Shown one piece after another: positions 50,588 to 60,335 of a DNA stretch of 64,000 nt; the stretch's first letter is position 1, and every line of letters starts with the position of its first letter. The notes beneath the pieces are model-generated. The model did no database searches, was not told where the DNA came from, and saw only the letters and a list, made by a program, of their open reading frames with translations. A program made the position numbers and the translations under genes. The stretch is from the NCBI GenBank assembly GCA_032207245.1, contig CM063510.1:155467096-155531095 (forward strand), given 5' to 3'. Origin of the DNA: Pardosa pseudoannulata (lineage: Eukaryota; Arthropoda; Arachnida; Araneae; Lycosidae).

Positions 50588-51794
50588 AAGGGGGGAAGGG
50601 GGCCCAGGTAGGACAAGGGCTACCTTGGGAACTAAGACCAGAGTACTCCATCAATCCAAAATCTCCATCAGAGGGGGATAAGGGGGAAGAGGGCAAAACA
50701 TCCCTTAACATCCTTTTCTTTCTTTTTTCAGATTTTTGAGTAGCACTCTGTGGTGCTGTAGGGAAAAACTTTTGTAATATATTAGTGAAAGATGATGTCA
50801 TTATTTCAATGACTTTATTGAACGTTTCAACTTGAGTGTTTAAAAAACTTTGGAGTGTTACCTCAAACTTTTCCAGTATTTTTTCTATATTCGTAGTAAC
50901 TTCTTGCAAATAGTTGTCCTTTTCTCTTGGCTTGGGAGCCACCGCCTCTGCGTAGGATATTGTTTTTGTAATTTTATTTTTTTGTGCGTAACGCCTCCTA
51001 GCTTCAGTTATTGTTAAGTGATTCAAACATTTGAATTTATTTATTTCTGCTTCCCGGATATAAGCGTTACAATTCTTGCTATTAGCTTCATGACTTTCTC
51101 CACAGTTACTACATTTCACATAATCAGACTGGCACTGTTGAGCCGAATGACCTTCTCCGCACTTAAAGCACACGACGGCATTTTTACATGCCCTAGTTGA
51201 GTGCGAGAATTGATAGCAGTTATTGCATTGGCGAGGTCTGTCTATAAATGGTCTTATTCTTATTTCTTCGAACCACAAAATAATTTTATCAGGAAGGTTT
51301 TGCCCGATTTTTGTCACTAGGATAGTTTTTAATGGTATACGTTTGCCCTCAGTCAGCTTTTGGAACCGACGCACTTCAGAAACTGGCACGCCGTTTGCCA
51401 TAAGTTCCTCGGCCACCTCGCTGCAAGTTACATTTTGTGGAACGTCATATAGAAGAAATTTGGTAGTGAGAGTGTCTGGGATTAAGCGGGGTAGGATTGG
51501 TACCGAAAGTAAATTTTTTATATTAAGTAGCTGGATGGCAGTGGTGTTGTCGTCAGTCACGCAAACAATTTTCCCGTTTCTTGTAGCTTTTAAAAAGTTG
51601 AGCTTTATGTTGGGGCCCACGAGGCGTATAAGTTCATCCTTTAATTTTTTGGGGTGAAAATTGGGGATATTCCCTTCAGGGTTTTCAAGGAAGATAGTAA
51701 GAGGCCCCACTCCCTGAGCGAAAGCCTCATTCAAAAAATTAAGCGGCTGGAAATTCGCCGACCAGAAGTTGTCGTCATCCGACGACACCTCCAT
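50553..51794 (-). CDS. LINE ORF1: gag-like RNA-binding protein with three zinc knuckles
   Basis: I chose the ATG at 51794 (MEVSSDDDNF, 413 residues). The extra 56 residues back to 51962 are strongly hydrophobic and unlike a gag protein. The product probably coats the element RNA. It has an RRM-like middle region (TTKFLLYDVPQNV, EELMANGVPVSEVRRF) and then three CCHC knuckles in a row: C-x2-C-x4-H-x4-C, C-x2-C-x3-H-x4-C and C-x2-C-x3-H-x6-C (residues ~190-242 from this start). The Ser/Pro-rich C-terminus follows. Three knuckles plus this layout match ORF1 of I- and Jockey-type LINEs. Confidence 0.9.
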   Translation of the reverse strand: MEVSSDDDNFWSANFQPLNFLNEAFAQGVGPLTIFLENPEGNIPNFHPKKLKDELIRLVGPNIKLNFLKATRNGKIVCVTDDNTTAIQLLNIKNLLSVPILPRLIPDTLTTKFLLYDVPQNVTCSEVAEELMANGVPVSEVRRFQKLTEGKRIPLKTILVTKIGQNLPDKIILWFEEIRIRPFIDRPRQCNNCYQFSHSTRACKNAVVCFKCGEGHSAQQCQSDYVKCSNCGESHEANSKNCNAYIREAEINKFKCLNHLTITEARRRYAQKNKITKTISYAEAVAPKPREKDNYLQEVTTNIEKILEKFEVTLQSFLNTQVETFNKVIEIMTSSFTNILQKFFPTAPQSATQKSEKRKKRMLRDVLPSSPLSPSDGDFGLMEYSGLSSQGSPCPTWAPFPPFECASPDGPSS

Positions 51795-52001
51795 ACCGAA
51801 AAAAACAAACCCACTTACCTCATAAACGCAGGTAGAAGGGAGAAAAGTAAGAAGAAAGCACAGCAGAAAGCAAAAACCAAGGTAAACAGAGAAGAAACAA
51901 GCTAAAAAAATATCCAAAAGCCGTGAAAACACCAGGAAAGCACGAGAGAGATAAGCCGCCATGTGCTACACCAACGCTCACCAACTTTTTTCCATTGTAC
52001 A

Positions 52002-52317
52002 TAATTTTTATGTATTACTACAAGGAAAACAAAATCTAAATGAGAGGTTATGTTTCGTTGTTTCCGAAATATTAAACCATGGATACTAAAAGTTTTCCGT
52101 GTTACTTGAGCAGCAGACACGCGGGGGCATTTAACTTTCATCGCTGATCGCTGTCAAATTATCACTGACCTAAGAAATAGCGATTTATATTTGAAGATCA
52201 GGTTGTATTTTTACCAGTGGTTTCAAATTATACTCAAAATAGTCAAAATTAATCTGAGTTAATGAATCATATATTAATAATATTTTTGAGTTATATTTGA
52301 AAAATACATTTCGAAAA

Positions 52318-52320
<3 letters not shown>
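52002..52320 (-). promoter_or_regulatory. Possible original PPIL2 5' flank displaced by the LINE
   Basis: Before the LINE inserted, this DNA lay directly upstream of the PPIL2 start codon. The portion around 52085-52155 is richer in GC and CpG (ACACGCGGGGGCATTTAAC) than the rest, as a promoter could be. I see no definite core promoter element. The role is inferred from position. Confidence 0.3.

Positions 52321-52359
<39 letters not shown>
52321..52359. repeat. Poly-T run of 39
   Basis: An uninterrupted T homopolymer. It may be the poly-A tail of an old minus-strand retrocopy, but nothing recognisable adjoins it. Confidence 0.9.
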
Positions 52360-52745
52360 CAGTACAACTTGAAATACGGCATGACAAAATGTGATCCAAG
52401 GCATTTGTTTGTTAATTATATTTTACTAACAGAATGTATAATATTAAGCTACACAAATGTAAACTTGCTCAGTCGTCTTTCTATTTATATCCTTCTCCCT
52501 AAAATTTATAAATACAATATCAAAAATAACAAAACAAAATTGGGTTAACAGTAAACGAATATCACCATTGTATAACAAACAACACAGCTGATTTCAATTA
52601 AATAATTGAGGAGCAAAGGGGATCAAATTTCTCCATAGTTTTTTAGAGGAGGGCCAATCTTGCTGTTTTGACCTTCCAATTTTTTCAGGTTTTATTCATA
52701 TTTAATTTTCTGATACGACTTTGCCCATTTAGTTGAAACGCTGAA

Positions 52746-54415
52746 ATGAGGAATTTGCACATGTGGGGGATTCGAACAACTTAGTGTTTTTCTGATAATT
52801 TCAGACTCGTAGATTCCAAAAATGTTCTCAAAAATGTAAAAAACTGGGTCCATCATTTAAAAAATTAATTTTAAAGTTAAGCGAAAATCACGTGACATCA
52901 AAACGCTCCGTGATTGGTTGTGATGTCATCGTTCATGCAGACCAATATTTTTGTATTGCTTTTAAGCGCGCACTATTTACCGATTTTGTTTTTGCAAGTT
53001 CCTGAAATTTTCTAGCTATCAAAATTTATTTTTATTTAAACCTGAAGGTTTATTTTATCGATCTAGATAGCTTAGTTATCTCAATTTGTCATAAATGTCT
53101 CTTTTACCTGGATTTACCAAAGCACAATCAGACAACCTCCCGAAAATTGACAGCATGTCAATGTTTTCTTTCTTGGCAAAAAACCTGGATTTTAAGGGAG
53201 CAGAAATACGAGGAATTAAAACCCAAAGGTATGTAAAATCATTTATAATTTTTTCCAATTTTATTTAACATGTATTAATACTTTATTCATGCTAAACACA
53301 GCTCTTTTGTTTGTAAACACAAACAAGTCAAATAAATATACATATATCATATACACACATTTGTAGTAGCATCGTTTTTTATAAATAGAGACGAATGTAA
53401 TATTAAAATAAAAATTAGAGGAGTTATTTATTGTGAGACCGGTCTCATTAGCCTTCGTGTTGCAAAAAGTAGACCGTAGCACTCCAAAACCAAACCAAAA
53501 CCAAACCAATTCTTAGATATTTTAAATATGATGAAAAGAAATTTAAAATCTTTAAACGGCTTTACTTAATTATTTATACATTTTTAAATAGCAATACAAT
53601 TTTATTGCCTTTAATATTAATGTCAAATTAAAAAATGTATAAAATTTCTCAAATTAAATTTAATTTTTAAAGTAATATCATTATTAAGTATTTTAAAAAT
53701 ATTATACTTTTTTACAAATTAGTCACCAATTTAATCGAAAAGTATCACTGTGATTTGATACACAAGAAAGTATGCATCTCTGAAGAAAATATTTATAATA
53801 CCTTGAAAATACATAACCTTCCCCTCCCCTGAGTTATTTATTAGATAATTATATGCTTTAGATATTTATATGTTTTTCGATATTTATATGCTTTATAAAA
53901 TATTTATTGTACTTGAACTCTGTGATAATACTCGAAAATTAGCAGTTTTAAAAGTTAAATAGCAGTGGTTAATCAACAATCCTTTTAAAGGTATAGATGT
54001 ATTTTTATATACTTTAATTGTTCTAAATTAGAAATATTTAAACAAAAGTAAGCATTTACTGTTATTACTGTTGTATTTTTACAGAGTGGCACAATACAGT
54101 ATTTAGAGCATGATTTTTTAATGCCAGACATAACAAAAAAATGCTATTATATGCGATACTTTACACAAAAAACAAATTTAAAAGTCGCCTTTTAACATGT
54201 AAACAGCATAGGAGCTCGGTGTTTACATGAACGATGACGTCCCAAACTCGGCGGAGATAAAGTAGCGTTTTTGAGAGACGTTAAAGAGTCCGCTATAAAA
54301 CCCATTAGAAATCACTCATTAGGCCCCCAAATGAAAGAAAAATAGCTACTGTCCTGCTTACTTTTTTGTCTTCTATCGTTTAAAATCAAAATTAGAAAAC
54401 GTGAAAATTCCTCAT
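52746..54415. mobile_element. THAP-domain DNA transposon derivative, copy B
   Basis: Same ends and order as copy A, 1670 bp. The left plus-strand exon is intact here. The THAP exon has lost most of its codons through a deletion of about 150 bp near 54055-54070. The SINE 3' fragment (53435-53507) sits at the same place as in copy A, so it was part of their common ancestor. The right end adjoins an unusual GC palindrome at 54444-54463. Confidence 0.75.
53095..53229 (+). CDS. First-exon-like frame of transposon copy B ([13 protein letters not shown]...)
   Basis: From ATG 53095 it encodes 45 residues with the blocks [30 protein letters not shown] and [11 protein letters not shown] good splice donor, CAAAG|GTATGT, follows. 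I recall N-termini of this style from large arthropod proteins that carry SWIM and YqaJ-type nuclease domains, but no such domain is present here, so the assignment is only suggestive. In copy A the same frame is broken by a 7-bp deletion. The later exons are missing in both copies. Confidence 0.5.
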
Positions 54416-54443
54416 TACGCGCGTAATTTCAATACGCGCGTAA

Positions 54444-54463
54444 TAACTGGGGCGCCCCAGTTA
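54444..54463. repeat. Perfect 20-bp GC palindrome beside a doubled ACGCGCGTAAT
   Basis: TAACTGGGGCGCCCCAGTTA is its own reverse complement. It is preceded by two copies of ACGCGCGTAAT (54417-54427 and 54434-54444). The block begins directly after the right end of THAP copy B. It is extremely GC-rich against the surrounding AT-rich DNA. Confidence 0.9.
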
Positions 54464-56220
54464 CTATCCATCATTATCATGCTATCTATTATCTATTATA
54501 CTTTTAGGTATAAGACAAGATAGTATAATTTGCTCCTCATTAAGTTTTTATTTTGCTACTTTTGTTTTTATTTTGCTACTAATGTAAATTTTTCAAATTA
54601 AGTTAACTTTAAGTTTGCAAATTTTTACATGCTACTTATGAATTTGTGAATACTACAATTATAAACCACTAATACCTATTAGTTTTAGGTGTGACATATT
54701 TTTTATTTTATCTTAATAAACAGCTTGTTAATTTCTTTTTACCAAAATTCTGCAATTGGTTTTTCCTAACAGTATGTTGAGGAGATACAACAAGATAGGG
54801 CTACAGTACATTAAGTACTTCCGTTTATTACAGTATTAATTCCGCTTGAATTCCTGGTTTGACAGTTGTCCAGTTAGTTTACCTATTTTAAAAATATCAA
54901 AACTTTAAGCAAAGCTGTAATGATTCAGGTAAAATGTAATTGCATTTAAAGCTATATTGCTATATGTCCGTGCAATCAGATCAATATTATTTGAAACTTA
55001 ACCTATTACAAAAAGCACTCCTCCCCTCTAAGTTTGAAATGAAATTTAGCACAAAAAACACTTTTAAAATGTTACTTTTAATGCCATTTAAGTCATACTA
55101 CCAGTTGAGACGCTGAATTATTCTATACTTGTCTATATGCCCGAATTTGTTATGTTTTATATGACTAATCACTGAATCACTTCTACATTCGAATTCGTGG
55201 ACTATTTAACTGTTAACCTTATGGTTTGTTTACATCCTACCAATTTGAAAATAAGGAAAGTCCGAGGATTCATGCGTTCAAGGTCTGTTTTCATCTGTTT
55301 CCTGTGAGCTTTTTTCCCTGTCATATTTATCAGCTATTTTTTAAACTATAATTATTTCTATACGAAATAAAATGATTAGATCTTTTCCCAGTGTTTAATG
55401 CTCATCCTTAATTAGAAAATATATTTGCTTGCTGTACAAAAAGCCGATATGTGCGTTGTTTTAAATTTTTATGAGTGATATGAGTTTTCTGTGGGAAAGA
55501 TTAATTCTTTAAAGCTTTGGTATTTTTATCAATTTTAAATGAATTTGTTTTAAACAGTTATTTTATTGTAGAGTTTGTTTTCTGAAAGGATTCAACATAC
55601 TTATATTATTATTATAATTTCTATTTTTTTAACTAATGGAAGCTACATTTTTAATATTTAATTTATAACCACATGTTCTTATGTTTATAGTCATTTTATA
55701 TGCCAATATAACTTAGATTTTAGTAAACTATAACCTTAAAACGTGTACATATGGTGATATTTGAAAAAAGAGTAAATATTTAAAGTTCGGCTCTCATAAA
55801 AAAAAGAAATATATTTTTTCCCATGACCTCATATTTATTAATATTAATTTATTTTGCTCAATCAAATATCAAACATTGATATTTTTTAAGGATGGGCTGT
55901 ACAAGTGGTAGTTCAACCTCTTAAATGTTCCATTATGATGAAAGTTCAAGAAAGGAGTAATATTTAGTTATTAAAATTATAATCATATAGATTTTGAAAA
56001 AAAATATTAGGTACATCTGCCTTTTAAATAAAAATGTGCCTTTTAAAGACTTACAGATTTATTTTCTTTAAAAAATGCATTTTTCTCTGAATTCATCCCA
56101 ATATCTATTTTTTTTCTCATCAAAGTGAAAGTTTATGATATTAGTATAATCTCATTTGGTTTTCTGTATTTTGGGAAATTTGAAGTAATGCCATTTGAAA
56201 AGTGCTACAAAAAGCTACTA
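54464..56220. other. AT-rich intergenic DNA
   Basis: I found no coding sequence and no recognisable element here. Confidence 0.5.
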
Positions 56221-57433
56221 TACACTGTCTGCCAATAAGTATTTGGACACCTATGCAAATGACGATATCAGCAGTCCTGATGTATGGCACGGCCTCTGCC
56301 GGTCTACATCATGTAGAAAACAGCATCGGCATTAGTCGCATGCAAGATGCTGTGCAATTCGGAGCTCTCTGATTTCGAGAAAGGTATAATTATTGGGTAT
56401 CACAAATGTGGCCGATCCTTAAGGGACATATTTAGTGATCTGAAATACCCAAAATCAACAGTGGTCTATGTGATTAAGAAGTGGAAGGTGAGCAGTAATT
56501 GTCGGAATGTGCCCCGAGTAGGCAGACCAATGAAACTGGGAGATAGAAACCAACGAGTGCTGTCCAGAGAAATTCAGAAGAATTGCACCCAACCGATGGC
56601 CCTCATCCACGAGGAGTTTTAACAGGCATCTGGGAGTATTGTTTCAATGAATACCATCTGTAAGGAAGCACATCTGCTTGGTTTTCATGGTCGTGCTGCT
56701 GCCCATAAGTCTTTGATCACAAATTCCAACTGCGCTGCTCGGTTAATGTGGTGCAAAGCACATCAAAATTGGACTGGGAAAATGGGTTCTTTGGAGCAAC
56801 AAATCAAGGTTCACCCTTTACCGTTTGGATGGCAGGGTCTGGGTCTGATGTCTGCCTTTAGAATGTCTCCTGCCAGAATGCATTGTGCCAACACTCAAGT
56901 TCGGCAGAGGTGGAATTATGGTCTGGGGATGTTTCTCCTGGTGTGGACTGGGACTCTTGGTCCCCATTCATGGTAAGCTCAAAGCCGATGCCTACTGCAC
57001 TATTTTGGATGACAATGTGCTTCCTACGTTGTGGCAGTTTTACGGGTTGGACCTCTGTTACTTTAAGGATGACAATGCCAGTTGTCATGTTTCGAGGTTA
57101 ACCAAGGCTTGGTATGGTGCCAGTGGAGTTCATCGAATGGACAAGCCTGCTGAGTCCAGACCTAAACCCTATCAAGAATTTCTAGGATGAGTTGGATTGC
57201 CGAATTAAGGGGTGCACTACCCGTCCAAAATTGGTGAAGAAACTTGTATGTCTACTTTAAGCTGAGTAGAAGACAATGCCACTAGCTGTAATACAAAGAC
57301 TTGTGGAAAGCATACCCTGGAGGGTTCACGCTGTAATTGCCTCTCATGAAGGCTCTACCAACTATTGATTTTGAATAAAGTTAGTTTTTCCTTTCTATCA
57401 TAGGTGACTAAATACTTATTGGTAGACAGTGTA
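56221..57433 (+). mobile_element. Tc1-like element with 35-bp inverted repeats
   Basis: Left end 56221-56255 (TACACTGTCTGCCAATAAGT...) and right end 57399-57433 are inverted copies with three mismatches. The terminal TA on each side is the target duplication, leaving a 1209-bp element from CACTG to CAGTG. It holds a transposase in pieces. The length, ends and TA target are all as expected for the Tc1/mariner superfamily. Confidence 0.92.
56347..57360 (+). pseudogene. Tc1-like transposase, frameshifted
   Basis: The N-terminal helix-turn-helix part is open (LSDFEKGIIIGYHKCGRSLR, then VGRPMKLGDRNQRVL), up to a stop at 56620. The frame continues with AHLLGFHGRAAAHKSL, where the Tc1 linker lies, and then shifts. 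Around 56885-57190 it reads [25 protein letters not shown] and RMDKPAES, which are the core blocks around the second catalytic Asp. The tail IQRLVESIPWRVHAVI ends near 57340. At least one stop and two frameshifts separate the parts, so it cannot make an active enzyme. Confidence 0.9.
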
Positions 57434-57768
57434 TATAAGCTTCTGTACATTAAAAAATTAATTTCTATAATGTAATTATTATAAAAAGTAGAGCATACCT
57501 TTGTAATTAAATATTTTCATACTGCAGTTTTACTAAAACTGCTTTTACTTGAATTTAAATTTTATGTTTTTGTATGGAAAGATTTATATATAAGATGTTA
57601 ATTTGAAGCAGCATAGTAGGAGGTATAAGAAGGAAGGCAGTTTTTAATAGTGTTAGGTTACCTTACTGTGTACAAATACCTCTACAAGTTATGAAATTAG
57701 ATATTTGCCAAAGAACCTTGATATATCATACAATCATTGAGCGACAACAACCCAATATGGCTACCAAG

Positions 57769-57822
57769 CATGATGGGCCTTGCATAGGCTAGCTACTACT
57801 GACCTATGCAAGACCCATCATG
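57769..57822. repeat. Hairpin with 20-bp arms and 14-nt loop
   Basis: CATGATGGGCCTTGCATAGG (57769-57788) and its reverse complement (57803-57822) differ at one base. It lies in intergenic DNA of higher GC content (57730-57960). Confidence 0.85.
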
Positions 57823-57959
57823 GTTCGGAAGTTTATTTTAGCCCAATCTGATAAGGACAAATACAACAAAGATAACTTCAGGGTAACTGGGTAGAACATA
57901 GGGAAGATCACTCTGGTGCTTGAAACTTGTGCGCACTAAAAGGAGGTGTGCCTCTGAAG

Positions 57960-59011
57960 AAGATCTCAACAAATAAATTAAGTTTATAGGTTTTAAGCTT
58001 TAAGTGTAATATTTCAATTTTACCTAACTGAAGTTAGCATTGTTTTATTCAGTAATTCTTAGAAGTTTTTTCTTATCTATTTATACATTTTTATAAAACC
58101 TCAGAGTTTGTATGTGCTTGAAAATACTTTAAAACTCTATTTTTAATGATTACAGAAAAAAGTCTTTAAAACTGCATTTTTTATGTGAAAATGTTTTTTA
58201 TATGAATTTTTACAAAAGTACTTTCTTTTATTGCCTTTTCCTCTCTTGCACATAATTAACACACATTTTTATAATAGTATTACTAGCAAAACCATTTGAT
58301 AACAAATTGTAATTGTTTTTTGATACTATCTGTTTATTGCAATTATGTGTTTTCACAGGATTTTTACTACAATCTTTACTTTGATGTAATATTAATGGGT
58401 AACTAACATCATAATATAATTCTTTAATTTTTTCTTTGTTATTTTGTATATTCAGTTTACATTATAATACACATAAACAGTAAGATTTGAAAATGCAGAA
58501 AGTTTGCTTTGGTAGCTCTTAAAAATTATTTAGAATAAACCAACACAGAATTTTAATTACTAAATTTGCATTACTATAATATCTTATTTGTAGGTATTTT
58601 TTTACTTTTCTAATTGAGAGTGAATCCTATAAATAGAATAAATATTGAACTTTTTTTTGTTTTATCATGTAGGTTTACATTATTATATACATAAGCAGTA
58701 TAATGTGAAAATGAACTAAGTGTATACCAAAAGTTTGCTTAAGTAATGTATTGCATAAAAATAATATAAAATAAAAACAGTATAAATGTAATAACTAAAT
58801 CTAGACAGTTACAATGTTGTAATAGTTGGTGCTTTTTTAATTTTTCCCTTAAAGCTTTTTTTTTTCTTCTGTCAATTTAATGCAAACCCAAAGACCTATT
58901 TAACCACTGTTTGGATAATCCTAAATATTCATGACTATTATGTCTCCTCCATTAGGACCTTCACAATTTGTTATAATAGCTTTCCCCATAAGTAATATAA
59001 ATTATTATAAA
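57960..59011. other. AT-rich intergenic DNA
   Basis: I see no gene or recognisable repeat. Confidence 0.5.
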
Positions 59012-59019
59012 GCCAGAAG

Positions 59020-59827
59020 CAGGGTTGACATGATTTAAACCAATTGATTTTTTTGAAAAAGTCATTGATTTAAATCATTTTTTTTTCACTTCTTTTAAAA
59101 CCTATAGTCCAAAGACGGGAGAATTGGGAATCAGTCAGCACAGTAATACCAATAAGTAAATAAGTGTAAATAGATAGCATATGCTTTCCAAGAATTTAGG
59201 GGTGCTGTTACTAGAAAGTATGTAGTAAGGGTAGTACAATGACTGATTATGACTGGTGGAAATCATTTTATGCAATGGGAGGTAAAGAGAGTATTACAAA
59301 ACTTGATATCCAGTTTGTCTACCAAATAACAACAGCCGTGGCTTCATCTGCTGGAATGAAAAGACAGTTTTCTTCTTTTAGTATTGTTCATTCTAGCCTT
59401 CGTAACCAATTAGGAGTGGATAAAGCATCAAAGCTAGTGTTTTAATTGAAACAATTAAATCCATAATTCAGTGCTTAAAAATATTAAAATAATTGTGATT
59501 TGTTTATTAAATAAACAGTTTGCATTAAAAGAATATTTGTTCTTTTAATTTACATCTTATTTAGTTTGCACTATCCAATTACAAAATAGTAGAATGTATT
59601 TAGATTAAAATTTATATATTTAAGTTTAGGTAATCAGTGTGCAGAATATACTAGATAGATAAGATGTTACATCTTATAACAAACTATTCTATGTATATTG
59701 CAAAAAAACATAAAAACAACAATTAAAATTAGTATCCAGAAAAAAATAAAAAAAATCCGATTTAAATAAAAAAAAATCTGATTTAAATCAAATAAATCTG
59801 ATTTTTAAAAAAATTTTTCCAACCCTG
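59020..59827 (+). mobile_element. hAT deletion derivative with transposase C-terminus
   Basis: Ends CAGGGTTG and CAACCCTG, followed by ATTTAAATC-rich subterminal repeats, at both sides in mirror image. The flanking octamers GCCAGAAG (59012-59019) and GCCAAAAG (59828-59835) differ at one position, as expected for the 8-bp duplication of hAT. Only the last part of a transposase remains inside. Confidence 0.9.
59239..59445 (+). pseudogene. hAT transposase dimerisation-domain remnant
   Basis: The open frame reads WWKSFYAMGG, then VYQITTAVASSAGMKRQFSS and FSIVHSSLRNQLGVDKASKL. This is the conserved C-terminal dimerisation region of hAT transposases (SSAG.ER.FS, LRN.LG...K). The catalytic domain and zinc finger are absent, so the piece is a relic inside the 808-bp derivative. 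Confidence 0.88.
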
Positions 59828-59864
59828 GCCAAAAGGATATAACACTAGAATCAAATAAAAGCTG

Positions 59865-60036
59865 GCCAAACAATGGCCCATTGGTTAGGGTGCTGGCCTT
59901 CGGATCCGGAGTTCGTGGGTTCGAATCACACTGTGACATGGATGTTCATAGCCATTCGGAATCAGCTTTAAGCAGTAGGTCCCAGTCTCATTAGCCCTCG
60001 TGTTGCAAAAAGTAGACTGTTGTGCTCCAAACCAAA
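59865..60036 (+). mobile_element. tRNA-derived SINE
   Basis: Box A TGGCCCATTGG at 59874-59884 and box B GGTTCGAATCA at 59918-59928, then the common body (TTTAAGCAGTAG, CTCATTAGCC) and the end GCTCCAAACCAAA. The CCAAA tail is short. I did not find a clear target duplication. Confidence 0.88.
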
Positions 60037-60263
60037 TATAAGTTATATATAATTGTAGGATATGTTTTGCCACATTTCCTTTTTAGTATGTAATATAATC
60101 AGATATTACTTCAACTGTTTAGTAATATTAAGATGTAAATATGTTGTTTAATAGTTAAAGTTATTATGAAACATCTGTATTAAATTTGTTTTTTACCATT
60201 TTACTTCTATAATTATCTGTATATTTGTCACATAAAATTATATGTTTATATTATCTTTTACAG

Positions 60264-60323
60264 GGTCTCATTAGCCCTCGTGTGCAAAACAGTAGACCGT
60301 AGCGCTCCAAACCAAACCAAACC
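60264..60323 (+). mobile_element. 5'-truncated SINE with target duplication
   Basis: Only the last ~60 bases of the SINE are present, from GGTCTCATTAGCC to the (CCAAA)n tail. It is flanked by TATCTTTTACAG (60252-60263) and TATCGTTTACAG (60324-60335), one mismatch, so it inserted as a truncated reverse transcript. Confidence 0.88.
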
Positions 60324-60335
60324 TATCGTTTACAG

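Larger units (their letters stand above)
46636..51993 (-). mobile_element. Full-length I-superfamily non-LTR retrotransposon (LINE)
   Basis: Two open frames on the minus strand (gag-like ORF1, then endonuclease-RT-RNase H ORF2), a ~270-bp 3' UTR, and a short (TAA)n tail (plus strand ATTATTATTATT near 46640). It is flanked by ATTGTACA at 46628-46635 and 51994-52001, an 8-bp target duplication. An RNase H domain together with a TAA-repeat tail is known from the I superfamily, such as the Drosophila I factor. The length (5358 bp) and two unbroken ORFs suggest a young copy that may still be active. The duplication ends 116 bp upstream of the PPIL2 start codon, in the same orientation. Confidence 0.85.

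Noticed and set aside
49019..51905. Several plus-strand open frames of 60-144 codons
   Set aside because: They are antisense to the LINE ORFs, which have full sets of catalytic motifs.
51795..51962. N-terminal 56-residue extension of LINE ORF1
   Set aside because: It is strongly hydrophobic and unlike gag proteins; the Met at 51794 starts a normal acidic N-terminus. It is more likely 5' UTR.
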